A stretch of 64,000 nucleotides of DNA from Cytophaga hutchinsonii ATCC 33406 (GTDB taxonomy: Bacteria > Bacteroidota > Bacteroidia > Cytophagales > Cytophagaceae). Location of the stretch: assembly GCF_000014145.1 (NCBI RefSeq), contig NC_008255.1:1241501-1305500 (forward strand). Reading direction: 5' to 3'. Each line of letters opens with the position of its first letter. Positions within the stretch are counted from its first letter, which is position 1. Below, piece by piece: positions 54,885 through 63,874 of this stretch. The translations under genes and the position numbers were made by a program. The notes beneath the pieces were generated by a model that saw only the letters and a list, made by a program, of their open reading frames with translations, had not been told where the DNA came from and did not search any database.

Positions 54885-55763
54885 ATGCGAACAAAATTTT
54901 CAAAGAAGAAACGTATTCAGCCTGAATCTTTAAAACGCTATATAGCAGAAGTTAAAGGCGGGATTCAATATGTTGATGAAGGCAAAGGCCCGCCGGTTCT
55001 TTTTATTCACGGCGCCTTATCGAATGCAGATACCTGGAGGAAGATCATTCCGCTGATCAGTAAAGAATGCAGATGTATTGCGATTGACCTGCCTATTGGC
55101 GGACATTATTTGCCGGTTGCTGATCATGTATGTTTAACACCAACCGGGATTGCAGAATTGATTCGGGAATTTATAGAATATCTTGAACTGGATAACGTTA
55201 CTATTGTTTCGAATGATACAGGGGGCGCATATGTGCAAGTATTTGCATCCTTGTTTCCTGGGAAAATTAACAAACTGATTTTTTCAAATTGTGAAGTGCT
55301 GGATATATTTCCTCCTTCAAAATTTAAATACTTAACATCTGCCGTTAAAATTCCCGGGTTTAATTTTATATTAAGCAGGGTTTTTATGTTCAAAAAAATA
55401 CTGAAAAGTGAGTTGATCATGGGGTTGTTATCGTTTAAAATAACAACTGATGAGTTATACCATTTATATCTGCATAATTTTATTCAGGATAAAAGGATAC
55501 GCGCAAACTTTGCATCGGCTGCAAGAGCATGGTCGCCGGTGTATACGCTTGCCGCTGCTGAAAAATTAAAAAACTTTACCAATCCGGTATTGATTCTTTG
55601 GGGCAATAAAGATGTTGAACTTTTTCCCTTAAAAATGGGAGAGGCTCTGAAGGGCGTTTTTCCTGATGCGGTACTTGTTGAAATAGATCAGGCACGCACC
55701 TATATTCAGGAAGATCAACCGGAACAAACAGCAAAATCGATACTCCGGTTTATTGCACAGTAA
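54885..55763 (+). CDS. Alpha/beta hydrolase
   Basis: A 292-residue hydrolase. The HGG-like oxyanion block LFIHGALSNADTW (about 42-54) is followed by the nucleophile motif SNDTGG with Asp, as in haloalkane dehalogenases or epoxide hydrolases. The usual catalytic His near residue 272 is replaced: the sequence reads DQARTYIQEDQPEQ, with Thr where His is expected. Activity is therefore uncertain. Substrate unknown. Likely controlled by the adjacent Crp/Fnr regulator. Confidence 0.85.
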   Translation: MRTKFSKKKRIQPESLKRYIAEVKGGIQYVDEGKGPPVLFIHGALSNADTWRKIIPLISKECRCIAIDLPIGGHYLPVADHVCLTPTGIAELIREFIEYLELDNVTIVSNDTGGAYVQVFASLFPGKINKLIFSNCEVLDIFPPSKFKYLTSAVKIPGFNFILSRVFMFKKILKSELIMGLLSFKITTDELYHLYLHNFIQDKRIRANFASAARAWSPVYTLAAAEKLKNFTNPVLILWGNKDVELFPLKMGEALKGVFPDAVLVEIDQARTYIQEDQPEQTAKSILRFIAQ

Positions 55764-55801
55764 ATATAGATGTATGCGGTATAGGCATAGCCTGATATGT
55801 G

Positions 55802-55816
55802 AATCATGTAATTTTT
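55802..55816 (+). promoter_or_regulatory. Leader element shared with the gene at 30149
   Basis: AATCATGTAATTTTT is identical to 30053-30067. It lies 123 bases before the ATG of the acidic protein gene. Confidence 0.4.
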
Positions 55817-55924
55817 AAAAAACATCGTATAAAATATTAGAGCCGTTCGGGATGCATATTTGTTTATACCATTCTTTAATACACAATACTAAAAGATGAA
55901 TTAAAGAAGTAAAAATCTACAGCT

Positions 55925-56290
55925 ATGAAAAAGAAAACTCCTGTTCCCGTAAAATTACCCGGAGAGAAGGGTAGTGATACTGCACTTGATCTGCCGGGTT
56001 ATCCCCTGTATCCGCCTGAAGACGATATTTATTACAGAGATGAAAAAACGGATATTGATCCAGAAGATCCTGAAAAAAAGAAAAAAAAACGTAACGAAGT
56101 TCCTGAAACAATGAACCAGAAAGATTTTAAAGATGATATGTCTGGCAGTGATCTGGATATACCAGGTACAGAATTAGATGATGCACAGGAAGATATTGGA
56201 AGCGAAGACGAGGAAAACAATTACTACAGCCTGGGCGGTGACAATCACGAAGATTTAGAATCCGATACAAGAGAAGAGTACGAATTATAA
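55925..56290 (+). CDS. Small acidic, probably disordered protein
   Basis: A 121-residue protein, strongly acidic and proline rich (LDLPGYPLYPPEDDIYYRDE, then KTDIDPEDPEKKKKKRNEVP, and acidic tail to SDTREEYEL). No signal peptide, membrane segment or known domain. Similar small acidic proteins occur in many Bacteroidota and are often stress related; not shown here. Shares upstream sequence elements and start context with the gene at 30149. Confidence 0.8.
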   Translation: MKKKTPVPVKLPGEKGSDTALDLPGYPLYPPEDDIYYRDEKTDIDPEDPEKKKKKRNEVPETMNQKDFKDDMSGSDLDIPGTELDDAQEDIGSEDEENNYYSLGGDNHEDLESDTREEYEL

Positions 56291-56328
56291 ACGATTTATT
56301 TTCTTTTAATCCGATATCAACACAGTAA

Positions 56329-56381
56329 CAGATAAAAAAAGCTACGCTATGAGTTGTTCATAGCGTAGCTTTTTTTATCTG
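56329..56381 (+). terminator. Terminator of the acidic protein gene
   Basis: Perfect 24-bp arms (56329-56352, 56358-56381), loop GTTGT, with seven A and seven T in the arms. Very strong. Confidence 0.92.
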
Positions 56382-56386
56382 TATAT

Positions 56387-56510
56387 TTATTCTACGAGTA
56401 TTTTTGTTCTATATGTATTTCCATCTTCATCACTTGATTCAAGTAATAATAAACCTTTGAAAGATGTTTTAATATCGTTGGAATGAAATTCTTCAACTTC
56501 ACCTAATATT
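56387..56510 (-). pseudogene. Remnant of a T9SS C-terminal sorting domain
   Basis: On the minus strand the frame ends with FHSNDIKTSFKGLLLLESSD and GNTYRTKILVE then a stop, the pattern of the last part of a T9SS sorting domain (KGLLLLE..D..G.TYRTKILVE). The N-terminal part needed for a cargo protein is missing. Probably the end of a deleted cargo gene. Confidence 0.45.
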
Positions 56511-56545
56511 AAAAAAAGAAGCGTCCCGCCATGCAGCGGGACGCT
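56511..56545 (-). terminator. rny operon terminator
   Basis: Minus-strand hairpin with arms AGCGTCCCGC (56520-56529 on plus) and GCGGGACGCT (56536-56545), 6-base loop; followed on the minus strand by a T-run from the A7 at 56511-56517. It closes the pheT-coil-zapA-rny block. Confidence 0.9.
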
Positions 56546-56585
56546 CTTACAATTAAGCAATACGGGAAGTAATGCTATATCTTTA

Positions 56586-58154
56586 TTATTTCGCAAAGTT
56601 CACGGCACGCATTTCACGGATAACCGTTACTTTGATCTGGCCCGGATACTGCATTTCTTTTTCAATTTTCTGCGCAATATCAAACGACAGGATACCTGCT
56701 TTATCATCCGATACGTTTTCTGCATCAACCATGATACGCAGCTCTCTACCCGCCTGTATTGCGTAACATTTCAATACACCATCAAATGACAGTGCAAGCT
56801 GCTCAAGATCTTTCAGACGTTTGATATATTGTTCCATCACCTCACGACGTGCACCAGGGCGAGCACCGCTGATGGCATCACATACCTGAACGATCGGGGA
56901 GATAAGACCCGTCATTTCAATTTCATCGTGGTGAGCTCCGATTGCATTGCAGATCTCAGCAGACTCTTTGTATTTCTTGGCTAATTCCATACCCAAAATG
57001 GCGTGCGGCAATTCAGGTTCATCCGGATATACTTTACCAATGTCATGCAGCAAGCCGGCACGTTTCGCAACCTTAGCATTCAAGCCAAGTTCAGAAGCCA
57101 TTGTTGCACATAATTTAGCAACTTCTCTGGAGTGCTGTAATAAGTTCTGTCCGTATGAAGAACGGAAACGCATACGGCCTACCAGACGGATCAATTCAGG
57201 GTGTAAACCATGAATGCCTAAGTCAATAGCGGTACGTTCGCCGATCTCAATAATTTCTTCGTCTAAGTGTTTAGCTGTTTTTGTAACAACCTCTTCAATA
57301 CGCGCCGGGTGAATACGTCCATCCTGTACCAGGCGGTGCAGCGATAAACGGGCAACCTCTCTGCGTACCGGATCAAAGCCTGAAATAATGATCGCTTCCG
57401 GAGTATCATCTACAATGATCTCTACACCGGTAGCAGCTTCAAGCGCACGGATGTTACGGCCTTCACGGCCAATGATTTTACCTTTGATGTCATCACTTTC
57501 AATATTGAAGATCGATACGCAGTTCTCAACAGCATTTTCAGTAGCTGTACGCTGTAAGGTTTCAATAACAATTTTCTTCGCATCCTTGGTAGCCGTCATT
57601 TTAGCTTCGTCCGTGATGCGTTTAATATAAGAAGATGCTTCCGTACGCGCTTCTTCTTTGATGGTATCCATCAATTGCGCTTTCGCTTCTTCACCCGTAA
57701 GGCCAGCAATTTTCTCTAATTTTTCGATCTGAGAATGTCTCAGTTTTTCCAGTTCTTCTTTACGTTTGTTCAGAATCTCCAACTGAGAAGAAAGATTTTC
57801 ACGCAATGAATCCAGTTCAGCTTCGCGGCGTGTATTGGTTTCCATCTGCTTGGAAATGGTCTGTTCGCGTTGCTTGATCTTCTGTTCGTTCTGGATGATC
57901 AGGTTTTTCTTTTTGTTTGAATCTTCTTCAAACTCTGTTTTAAGCTTCAGGAAATGTTCTTTTGCTTCAAGCTGTTTGTCTTTTTTTGTTGCTTCCGCTT
58001 TTAATTCAGCTTCTTTGATAATCAGGTTTGCTTTTTCTTTGGCTTCTGTTTCCTGTTTTGAAAAATCTTTCTGGAAAATTGCTTTCCCGGCAACAATACC
58101 AACACCGATTGATACAACCGCGGTGGCAAGAATATACATAATTAATTCAGACAT
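56586..58154 (-). CDS. rny: Ribonuclease Y
   Basis: A 522-residue membrane-anchored endoribonuclease that starts mRNA decay. The N-terminal membrane helix (about 5-25, [18 protein letters not shown]) is followed by a long coiled coil (to about 200), the KH domain ([18 protein letters not shown]), and the HD domain with metal-binding motif (HSREVAKL and LLHDIGK). Ends with the standard AVNFAK. Last gene of the pheT-coil-zapA-rny block. Confidence 0.96.
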   Translation of the reverse strand: MSELIMYILATAVVSIGVGIVAGKAIFQKDFSKQETEAKEKANLIIKEAELKAEATKKDKQLEAKEHFLKLKTEFEEDSNKKKNLIIQNEQKIKQREQTISKQMETNTRREAELDSLRENLSSQLEILNKRKEELEKLRHSQIEKLEKIAGLTGEEAKAQLMDTIKEEARTEASSYIKRITDEAKMTATKDAKKIVIETLQRTATENAVENCVSIFNIESDDIKGKIIGREGRNIRALEAATGVEIIVDDTPEAIIISGFDPVRREVARLSLHRLVQDGRIHPARIEEVVTKTAKHLDEEIIEIGERTAIDLGIHGLHPELIRLVGRMRFRSSYGQNLLQHSREVAKLCATMASELGLNAKVAKRAGLLHDIGKVYPDEPELPHAILGMELAKKYKESAEICNAIGAHHDEIEMTGLISPIVQVCDAISGARPGARREVMEQYIKRLKDLEQLALSFDGVLKCYAIQAGRELRIMVDAENVSDDKAGILSFDIAQKIEKEMQYPGQIKVTVIREMRAVNFAK

Positions 58155-58226
58155 GGTAATAATTTGGGGGTTTACCCAACCGCAACAGATGGTGTAAAAG
58201 GGGACGGCAAATGCAAAAAAGCTTGT

Positions 58227-58517
58227 TTATAAAGCTAAGGCCTCTGAAAGAATGCGATCTATGTGCTCTATCTTACTCTGAACGATAGTTTCATTGTCCG
58301 TTGTGGCTTGATCTGATTTTAATTTATCCATAACTGCATCAAATACAGTCATAGAGAGTAAATCCTGTTTATCGTCAATTCCAAATTGCTCACGGAAATG
58401 TTTGAGCTTTTCATTTATTAATTTCCCGGCCACACGGATACGTTCTTCTTCAGAAGCATCCACGCGCATCGGGTAGTCGCGATCACTAATCCTGATTTTT
58501 ATAGATAACTCACCCAT
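58227..58517 (-). CDS. zapA: Cell division protein ZapA
   Basis: A 96-residue protein that binds FtsZ and promotes Z-ring assembly. The typical N-terminus (LSIKIRISDRDYPMRV) is followed by EEERIRVAGKLINEKLKHF and a C-terminal coil. Preceded, 21 bases upstream, by the coiled-coil gene, which may act with it. No room for a 6S RNA gene downstream. Confidence 0.93.
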   Translation of the reverse strand: MGELSIKIRISDRDYPMRVDASEEERIRVAGKLINEKLKHFREQFGIDDKQDLLSMTVFDAVMDKLKSDQATTDNETIVQSKIEHIDRILSEALAL

Positions 58518-58538
58518 AATAAGGGTATTAAATCAGTT

Positions 58539-58838
58539 TTATTCTTTGATAAAGGCAATGCATTTGTCAATCTCCTTAATATACTCATTGATTTTAAGCT
58601 TCAGCTCAGTTTTTCGATAAGTATCCTCTGCGATTGATGTTACAATTTTACTTATTTTCTCTTGATTATGAAAGTTTCTCACCTCTTCTTCTTTGAGAAT
58701 AATCTGATTTTTAAGTCTCAGATTTTCAGATTGAAGATCCTTGTAAGAAATAGAAAGTTCTTTGTGCGCATGAGCAAGCTTTAAAGCTTTCGCTTCAAGT
58801 GCTTCCAAACGCAATAAAAGGTCTTTCGATCCAGCCAT
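58539..58838 (-). CDS. Coiled-coil protein before zapA
   Basis: A 99-residue protein, almost entirely coiled coil (LLRLEALEAKALKLAHAHKE, LQSENLRLKNQIILKEEEVR) with a charged end. Its place between pheT and zapA is conserved in Bacteroidota. The shape recalls ZapB-like partners of ZapA, which suggests but does not show a division role. Confidence 0.8.
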   Translation of the reverse strand: MAGSKDLLLRLEALEAKALKLAHAHKELSISYKDLQSENLRLKNQIILKEEEVRNFHNQEKISKIVTSIAEDTYRKTELKLKINEYIKEIDKCIAFIKE

Positions 58839-58935
58839 ATCTACAAATTAGATAAAATCAGGGAGTTTACCTATTTATCCGGCACACGCACATAAAGTAA
58901 CTGTGCTGGAAACGGAACTTTCCGTGATTTATTAT

Positions 58936-61347
58936 TTATTTACGGATTATTGTATTGAATTCTTTTTCAATCGATTGCATCAGCTTATTCATTGTCGCTT
59001 CAATTACCTGATCTGTAAGCGTTTGTTCGTTATCCAACAGAGTGAAACTCAACGAATACGATTTTTTGCCTTCTGCAATCTGTTTTCCTGCATATACATC
59101 AAATACATTGATGTCGGTAAGGATCTTGCGTTCTGTTTTTAACGCCAGTTCTTTAATCTGCTCAAACGTAACAGATGCATCCAGCACCAGCGACAAATCT
59201 CTGCGTACTTCCGGGAATTTGGAAATTTCCTTGTACTTGCTTTTGTTCGAATACAGTTCAAGAAGCAGATCGGCATTAAAATCTGCAAACAATACTTCCT
59301 GTTTTACATCCGTAGCTTTCAGGGCAGCTTGTGATATATATCCAAACTGAACCAGTTCTTTTCCGGCATGCTTGTAAATAACACCTTTTGAGAATAATGG
59401 GTTCGATTCAATTTCCTGCACCTGTGTAACAGCTATGTGCAGTTTTTCCAGTATCTGAACAACGACCGCTTTCATGTCAAAAAAATCAACTGTTTTAGAA
59501 GGCGTATTCCAGCTTTCCGCATGTTGATTTCCGGTTATGAAAACAGAAAGACGGTTGTATTCATTGTATTTGGTACCACGTTTAAAATATACTTTTCCCC
59601 ATTCAAACAACTTTAGATTTTTTTGTCTGCGGTTGATGTTGTACGCAACGGTCTCTAAGCCGGTAAATGCCAGGGAAGGGCGCATGAAGGCCAGTTCTTC
59701 GCTTAATTTATTTAAGATTGGTACGGCATCTTCCTGTTTAGAAAGCAGTTCATTGTACGCACCTTTCGTTAATGAATTTGTCAGTATCTCCTGAAAGCCC
59801 TTCGCAATAAGGCTCTGGTCGATCAGGTGATGAATATGATCGGCATCTTTGGCCGGGAATTCGGATAAGAAATCAGAACGTAAGCGATCACTCAGCTCAA
59901 TATTATCGTAACCATAGATACGCAATACTTCTTCGATCAGATCGGCCTCACGCTGCACATCTACGCGGAAAGGCGGAACATCCAGCACCAGGAGATCGCC
60001 ATTGCGGAAGGCAAGTTTGATATCCAGTAATGCAATAATTTCAAGAATGCGGTCTGCCGGAATTTCTTTTCCGATCAGTTTGCAGATACGCTGGTGTGTC
60101 GTTTCAATTCTGAACGGAGGAAATGTTTCTGTATTTGTATCAATGATATCCGAAGATATTTCTCCGCCTGCAATTTCAGCGATCATCGCCGCCGCCTTAC
60201 GCAGCGCTACTTTCGGCATGTTCGGATCCGTACCGCGTTCAAAACGGAAAGAAGAATCCGTTTTCAGTCCGTGTTTCATAGAAGACGTACGAACTGTTTC
60301 CGGATTGAAATACGCACATTCTAAAAAGATATGGCGGGTATTATTTTTAACACCGGAATCCAAACCTCCGAATACACCGGCCAGACACATCGGTTCAGAC
60401 GTGTTGCAGATCATCAGATCGTTTTCACTCAGCTTGCGGGTTACGCCATCGAGTGTTACAAATTCCGTGTTAGCCGGAACATTTTTAACAAAGATGGTAT
60501 TTCCTTTTATTTCATCCTGGTCAAAGGCATGCAGCGGCTGACCAAGGCTATGCATCACATAATTGGTGCAATCCACAACGTTGTTGATCGGATTTACACC
60601 AATAGAACGTAAACGGTTTTTCAACCATGCCGGAGACTCGGCAACTTTAACACCTTTAATGCTTAGGCCCGTGTAACGCGGACAAGCTTTTGTATTTTCA
60701 ACCTTAACTGTAATACCGCTGGCTTTAAAACCTGGCTGGAAGTTCTTCAGGTCAACTTTTTTAAGGCTTCTGTTTAGTAATGCACGTAAGTCGCGCGCCA
60801 CGCCTAAGTGCGAAGCAGCATCGGCGCGGTTTGGTGTTAAGCCGATCTCAAAAATAGAATCAACTTCAATTTCAAAATATTCCTGTGCCGAAGTACCCGG
60901 TTTGATGTCTGCATCAATTACAAGGATACCATCGTGTGATTTGCCTATGCCCAGTTCTTCTTCTGCACATAGCATACCTTCAGATACTTCACCGCGGATC
61001 TTTGTTTTTTGTATGGGGAACGAATCACCTTCCAGCGGATACATGGTTGCGCCGATTGTGGCTACAACAACTGTTTGCCCGGCTGCCACATTTTGTGCAC
61101 CGCATACAATATTCAAAGGCGTTTCTCCGCCTACATCCACCGTAGTTTTGCGTAACCGGTCTGCATTGGGATGTTGTTCGCAGGTTAATACCTTGCCGAT
61201 AACAATGCCTGCTAAACCGCCTTTGATGCTTTCGTATTTTTCTACCTTTTCTACTTCAAGGCCTGAATGGGTTAAAAGTCTTGCTATTTCGTCAGCAGAT
61301 TCTGTTAAATCTATATAGTCTTTAAGCCAGTTATAAGAAATGCGCAT
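58936..61347 (-). CDS. pheT: Phenylalanine--tRNA ligase beta subunit
   Basis: An 803-residue subunit of phenylalanyl-tRNA synthetase; it binds tRNA and edits mischarged Tyr. The N-terminal tRNA-binding (EMAP-like) domain at about 40-150 includes VIGKVLTCEQHPNADRL, VNCVDCTNYVMH-type core VVDCTNYVMHSLGQPLHAFD and the B5 and ferredoxin-like anticodon-binding (FDX-ACB) domain at the end (YKEISKFPEVRRDLSLVLD). Length is normal. First gene of the block, with a -7 element TATTTTTG (61376-61383) 28 bases before its ATG. Confidence 0.96.
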   Translation of the reverse strand: MRISYNWLKDYIDLTESADEIARLLTHSGLEVEKVEKYESIKGGLAGIVIGKVLTCEQHPNADRLRKTTVDVGGETPLNIVCGAQNVAAGQTVVVATIGATMYPLEGDSFPIQKTKIRGEVSEGMLCAEEELGIGKSHDGILVIDADIKPGTSAQEYFEIEVDSIFEIGLTPNRADAASHLGVARDLRALLNRSLKKVDLKNFQPGFKASGITVKVENTKACPRYTGLSIKGVKVAESPAWLKNRLRSIGVNPINNVVDCTNYVMHSLGQPLHAFDQDEIKGNTIFVKNVPANTEFVTLDGVTRKLSENDLMICNTSEPMCLAGVFGGLDSGVKNNTRHIFLECAYFNPETVRTSSMKHGLKTDSSFRFERGTDPNMPKVALRKAAAMIAEIAGGEISSDIIDTNTETFPPFRIETTHQRICKLIGKEIPADRILEIIALLDIKLAFRNGDLLVLDVPPFRVDVQREADLIEEVLRIYGYDNIELSDRLRSDFLSEFPAKDADHIHHLIDQSLIAKGFQEILTNSLTKGAYNELLSKQEDAVPILNKLSEELAFMRPSLAFTGLETVAYNINRRQKNLKLFEWGKVYFKRGTKYNEYNRLSVFITGNQHAESWNTPSKTVDFFDMKAVVVQILEKLHIAVTQVQEIESNPLFSKGVIYKHAGKELVQFGYISQAALKATDVKQEVLFADFNADLLLELYSNKSKYKEISKFPEVRRDLSLVLDASVTFEQIKELALKTERKILTDINVFDVYAGKQIAEGKKSYSLSFTLLDNEQTLTDQVIEATMNKLMQSIEKEFNTIIRK

Positions 61348-61375
61348 GTAATTAATTCTATGTTATTATAAGTTG

Positions 61376-61383
61376 CAAAAATA
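61376..61383 (-). promoter_or_regulatory. Predicted pheT -7 element
   Basis: TATTTTTG on the minus strand matches TAnnTTTG exactly, 28 bases before the pheT ATG. The -33 box is not clear. Confidence 0.5.
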
Positions 61384-61663
61384 CGGAATAAAGTGCGAAT
61401 TAGATAGTTCGGATCATAGAGTTTTATGGTGCGGGCATAAGTTTTTATCTGCATGAAATATGGCTGCCGTGCTTCCTTTCAATATAAAAATCAAATTTTC
61501 AAATAATTATAGGCCTTTGTGTACTGATAACGATCAAAAGGCTGAATGATCTTCGTCATATCGAATGGATTTTCAAATAAGGAATTTTGATATAAAATAG
61601 GAACGTTACCGGTCAAGCTTAACTTAAATTTGTAGATTTATAGTGACTTATAGAGAATTATAT
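61384..61663. other. Intergenic region between divergent pheT and fixL-like genes
   Basis: No gene seen. A perfect -7 box TAAATTTG (61625-61632) precedes the kinase ATG (61664) by 31 bases; the -33 region is weak, so an activator may be needed. No FNR palindrome was found at the expected position. Confidence 0.5.
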
Positions 61664-62764
61664 ATGCCTATTAAATCCACGTCCAGGTTCGACTTAGAAT
61701 CCAGGTACCAAGCTATTATTGACAACGCTGTAGACGGTATTATTACCATTGACGACCGCGGTATCATTGAATCCGTAAATCCGTCTGCCATAAAAATGTT
61801 TGGGTATGCTTCAACGGAACTCATCGGGCAAAATATTAAAATACTGATGCCTGAACCGGATCGCGGTAATCACGATAAATACATCGGTACGTATCATGAA
61901 ACAGGTAAAGGCAAGATTATCGGGAAAGGCCGGGAAGTGATCGGGAAACGTAAAAATGGAACAATGTTCCCGTTTTTGCTTAGTATCAGTGAAGTTATTC
62001 TGGAGAATAAAAAGATTTTCACCGGTATCATTCACGATATCTCCGAACTTCGGGAAGTAAAGGAAGCATTGGCCAAAGAACGTGATCTGAGTGAATTGAA
62101 ATCGCGTTTTGTAACCATGGCTTCGCATGAGTTCCGTACACCGTTAAGCACGATCTTATCTTCTGTATCGCTTATATCCAGATATAATGATCCGAAAGAT
62201 GAAGACAAGCGACTCAAGCATGTGAACCGGATCAAGTCATCCGTGAACAATTTAACGAGTATTCTGAATGACTTTTTATCGCTGAGCAGGCTTGAAGAAG
62301 GCATGGTGCTGAATGATCCGATTGAATTTTCAATTCAGGAACTGCTGTATGAAGTGGTGGATGAAATGAATAGTATTCTGAAAGAAGGTCAGGTGATCAG
62401 TATAAGCAAAGAGAACGAAATTCAAAAAGTATTTCTGGATAAAAATTTAGTACGCAACATTATGATCAACCTGGTTTCAAATGCGATTAAATATTCCGGA
62501 GAAGGTCAGGAAATACGTATACAAACAGCGGCAACAGAACAGGTATTAAGCATTACAATTATAGATGAAGGTATTGGTATTCCGGAAGAAGACCAGTCGT
62601 ATTTATTCAGCCGGTTCTTCCGGGCGCACAACGCCACAAATATTCCGGGTACAGGTTTAGGATTAAACATCGTAAAAAAATATCTGGATTTACTGCGCGG
62701 GCGCATAGAGTTTACAAGCAAACAGTCACAGGGTACAACATTTATTGTTCAGATTCCTTTTTAA
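61664..62764 (+). CDS. FixL-like heme-PAS sensor histidine kinase
   Basis: A 366-residue soluble kinase. A PAS domain (about 9-128) is closely similar to the oxygen-sensing heme PAS of rhizobial FixL: LMPEPDRGNHDKYIGTYH then GREVIGKRKNGTMFPFLLS. H70 corresponds to the proximal heme ligand, and R90, twenty residues later, to the conserved distal Arg (spacing H200-R220 in Bradyrhizobium FixL). HisKA with H155 (MASHEFRTPLST) and HATPase (NLVSNAIKYSG, DEGIGIPEED, GTGLGLNI) follow. ATG 61664 fits the -7 box; the longer GTG start at 61643 is not preferred. Genes for a REC-CRP regulator and a CcoI-type ATPase follow. Oxygen sensing is inference from conserved residues and context. Confidence 0.85.
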   Translation: MPIKSTSRFDLESRYQAIIDNAVDGIITIDDRGIIESVNPSAIKMFGYASTELIGQNIKILMPEPDRGNHDKYIGTYHETGKGKIIGKGREVIGKRKNGTMFPFLLSISEVILENKKIFTGIIHDISELREVKEALAKERDLSELKSRFVTMASHEFRTPLSTILSSVSLISRYNDPKDEDKRLKHVNRIKSSVNNLTSILNDFLSLSRLEEGMVLNDPIEFSIQELLYEVVDEMNSILKEGQVISISKENEIQKVFLDKNLVRNIMINLVSNAIKYSGEGQEIRIQTAATEQVLSITIIDEGIGIPEEDQSYLFSRFFRAHNATNIPGTGLGLNIVKKYLDLLRGRIEFTSKQSQGTTFIVQIPF

Positions 62765-62778
62765 AACAAGCAGTTAAA

Positions 62779-63846
62779 ATGAAATCAATTTTAGTAATAG
62801 AAGACAATCTAGAGGTAAGGGAAAATATCGCAGAAATACTGGAGCTGGCAGATTACAAGGTATTAACAGCAATGAACGGGAAAGTGGGAGTGGGACTTGC
62901 AAAGCAATCCATCCCTGATTTGATCATTTGTGATGTAATGATGCCTGAACTGGATGGGTATGGTGTGCTCCATCTTCTATCAAAATCTCAGGAAACAGCT
63001 GTAATACCGTTTATATTTCTAACTGCTAAAACGGAAAAAAGTGATGTCCGTAAAGGTATGAACTTAGGCGCCGACGATTATTTAACAAAGCCGTTTGATG
63101 ATGTTGAACTGCTGGATGCGGTTGAAATCCGGCTGCGTAAAAAAGAATTGATTCGTAGTGCCGCTGTGGGCGGCGATCTGGATTCCATTCATAAAATTGT
63201 TTCTGAAGCAAGAGGCAATCAGGAATTGGAAAAACTTATTTCAGATCAGCGCAAGATCAGCCGGTTTAAAAAGAAACAGATTCTGTATTCAGAAGGCAAT
63301 AAAGCCAATTCCTTATATTTTATTGTAAGCGGAAAATTGAAAACCTATAAGACTAATGACGACGGGCGTGAGCTGATCACAGGTTTATATAAAGAAGGCG
63401 ATTTTCTGGGTTATATGAATCTGCTTGAAGGCAGTGATCACACCGAATCGGCCATGATGCTGGATGATTCAGAAATTCATATCATTCCCAAAGATGAATT
63501 TTTTGCAGTCTTGTTCAGCAGCAAAGATGTATCTGAAAAGTTCATTAAAATGCTTTCAGACAACCTGATTGAAAAGGAAGAACGTTTGCTGAAACTGGCA
63601 TATAACTCCGTGCGCAAGCGTGTAGCGGAATCGTTGTTTATGATCTATTCAAATTTTCATAAAGATGAAGATCCCTCAGATTTTACGATGGCTATTTACC
63701 GGGACGACCTGGCGGCTATTGCCGGTGCTTCCAAGGAGACAGTCATCCGTACTTTATCCGATTTTAAAGACGAAGGATTGATCAGTATTCAGGGAAGTAA
63801 GATCTCCATTATCAACCTGGATAAACTTCAGAAAATGAAAAATTAA
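62779..63846 (+). CDS. Response regulator fused to a Crp/Fnr domain
   Basis: A 355-residue fusion. The N-terminal REC domain (1-120) has the phospho-acceptor D52 in ICDVMMPELDG and the LTAKT and KPFDD blocks. Residues about 155-265 form a cNMP-binding-like barrel (ILYSEGNKANSLYFIVSGKLK, GEDHTES-type turn), and the C-terminus is a winged helix (MAIYRDDLAAIAGASKETVIRTLSDF). So it combines the roles of FixJ and FixK. It follows the FixL-like kinase by 14 bases and precedes a CcoI-type ATPase, so control of microaerobic respiration is likely. Confidence 0.9.
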   Translation: MKSILVIEDNLEVRENIAEILELADYKVLTAMNGKVGVGLAKQSIPDLIICDVMMPELDGYGVLHLLSKSQETAVIPFIFLTAKTEKSDVRKGMNLGADDYLTKPFDDVELLDAVEIRLRKKELIRSAAVGGDLDSIHKIVSEARGNQELEKLISDQRKISRFKKKQILYSEGNKANSLYFIVSGKLKTYKTNDDGRELITGLYKEGDFLGYMNLLEGSDHTESAMMLDDSEIHIIPKDEFFAVLFSSKDVSEKFIKMLSDNLIEKEERLLKLAYNSVRKRVAESLFMIYSNFHKDEDPSDFTMAIYRDDLAAIAGASKETVIRTLSDFKDEGLISIQGSKISIINLDKLQKMKN

Positions 63847-63874
63847 TCGTACTGTTTCACTTCAATGCATTCAT

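Noticed and set aside
58155-58226. 6S RNA gene next to zapA
   Set aside because: Only 72 bases between rny and zapA, too short for 6S RNA.
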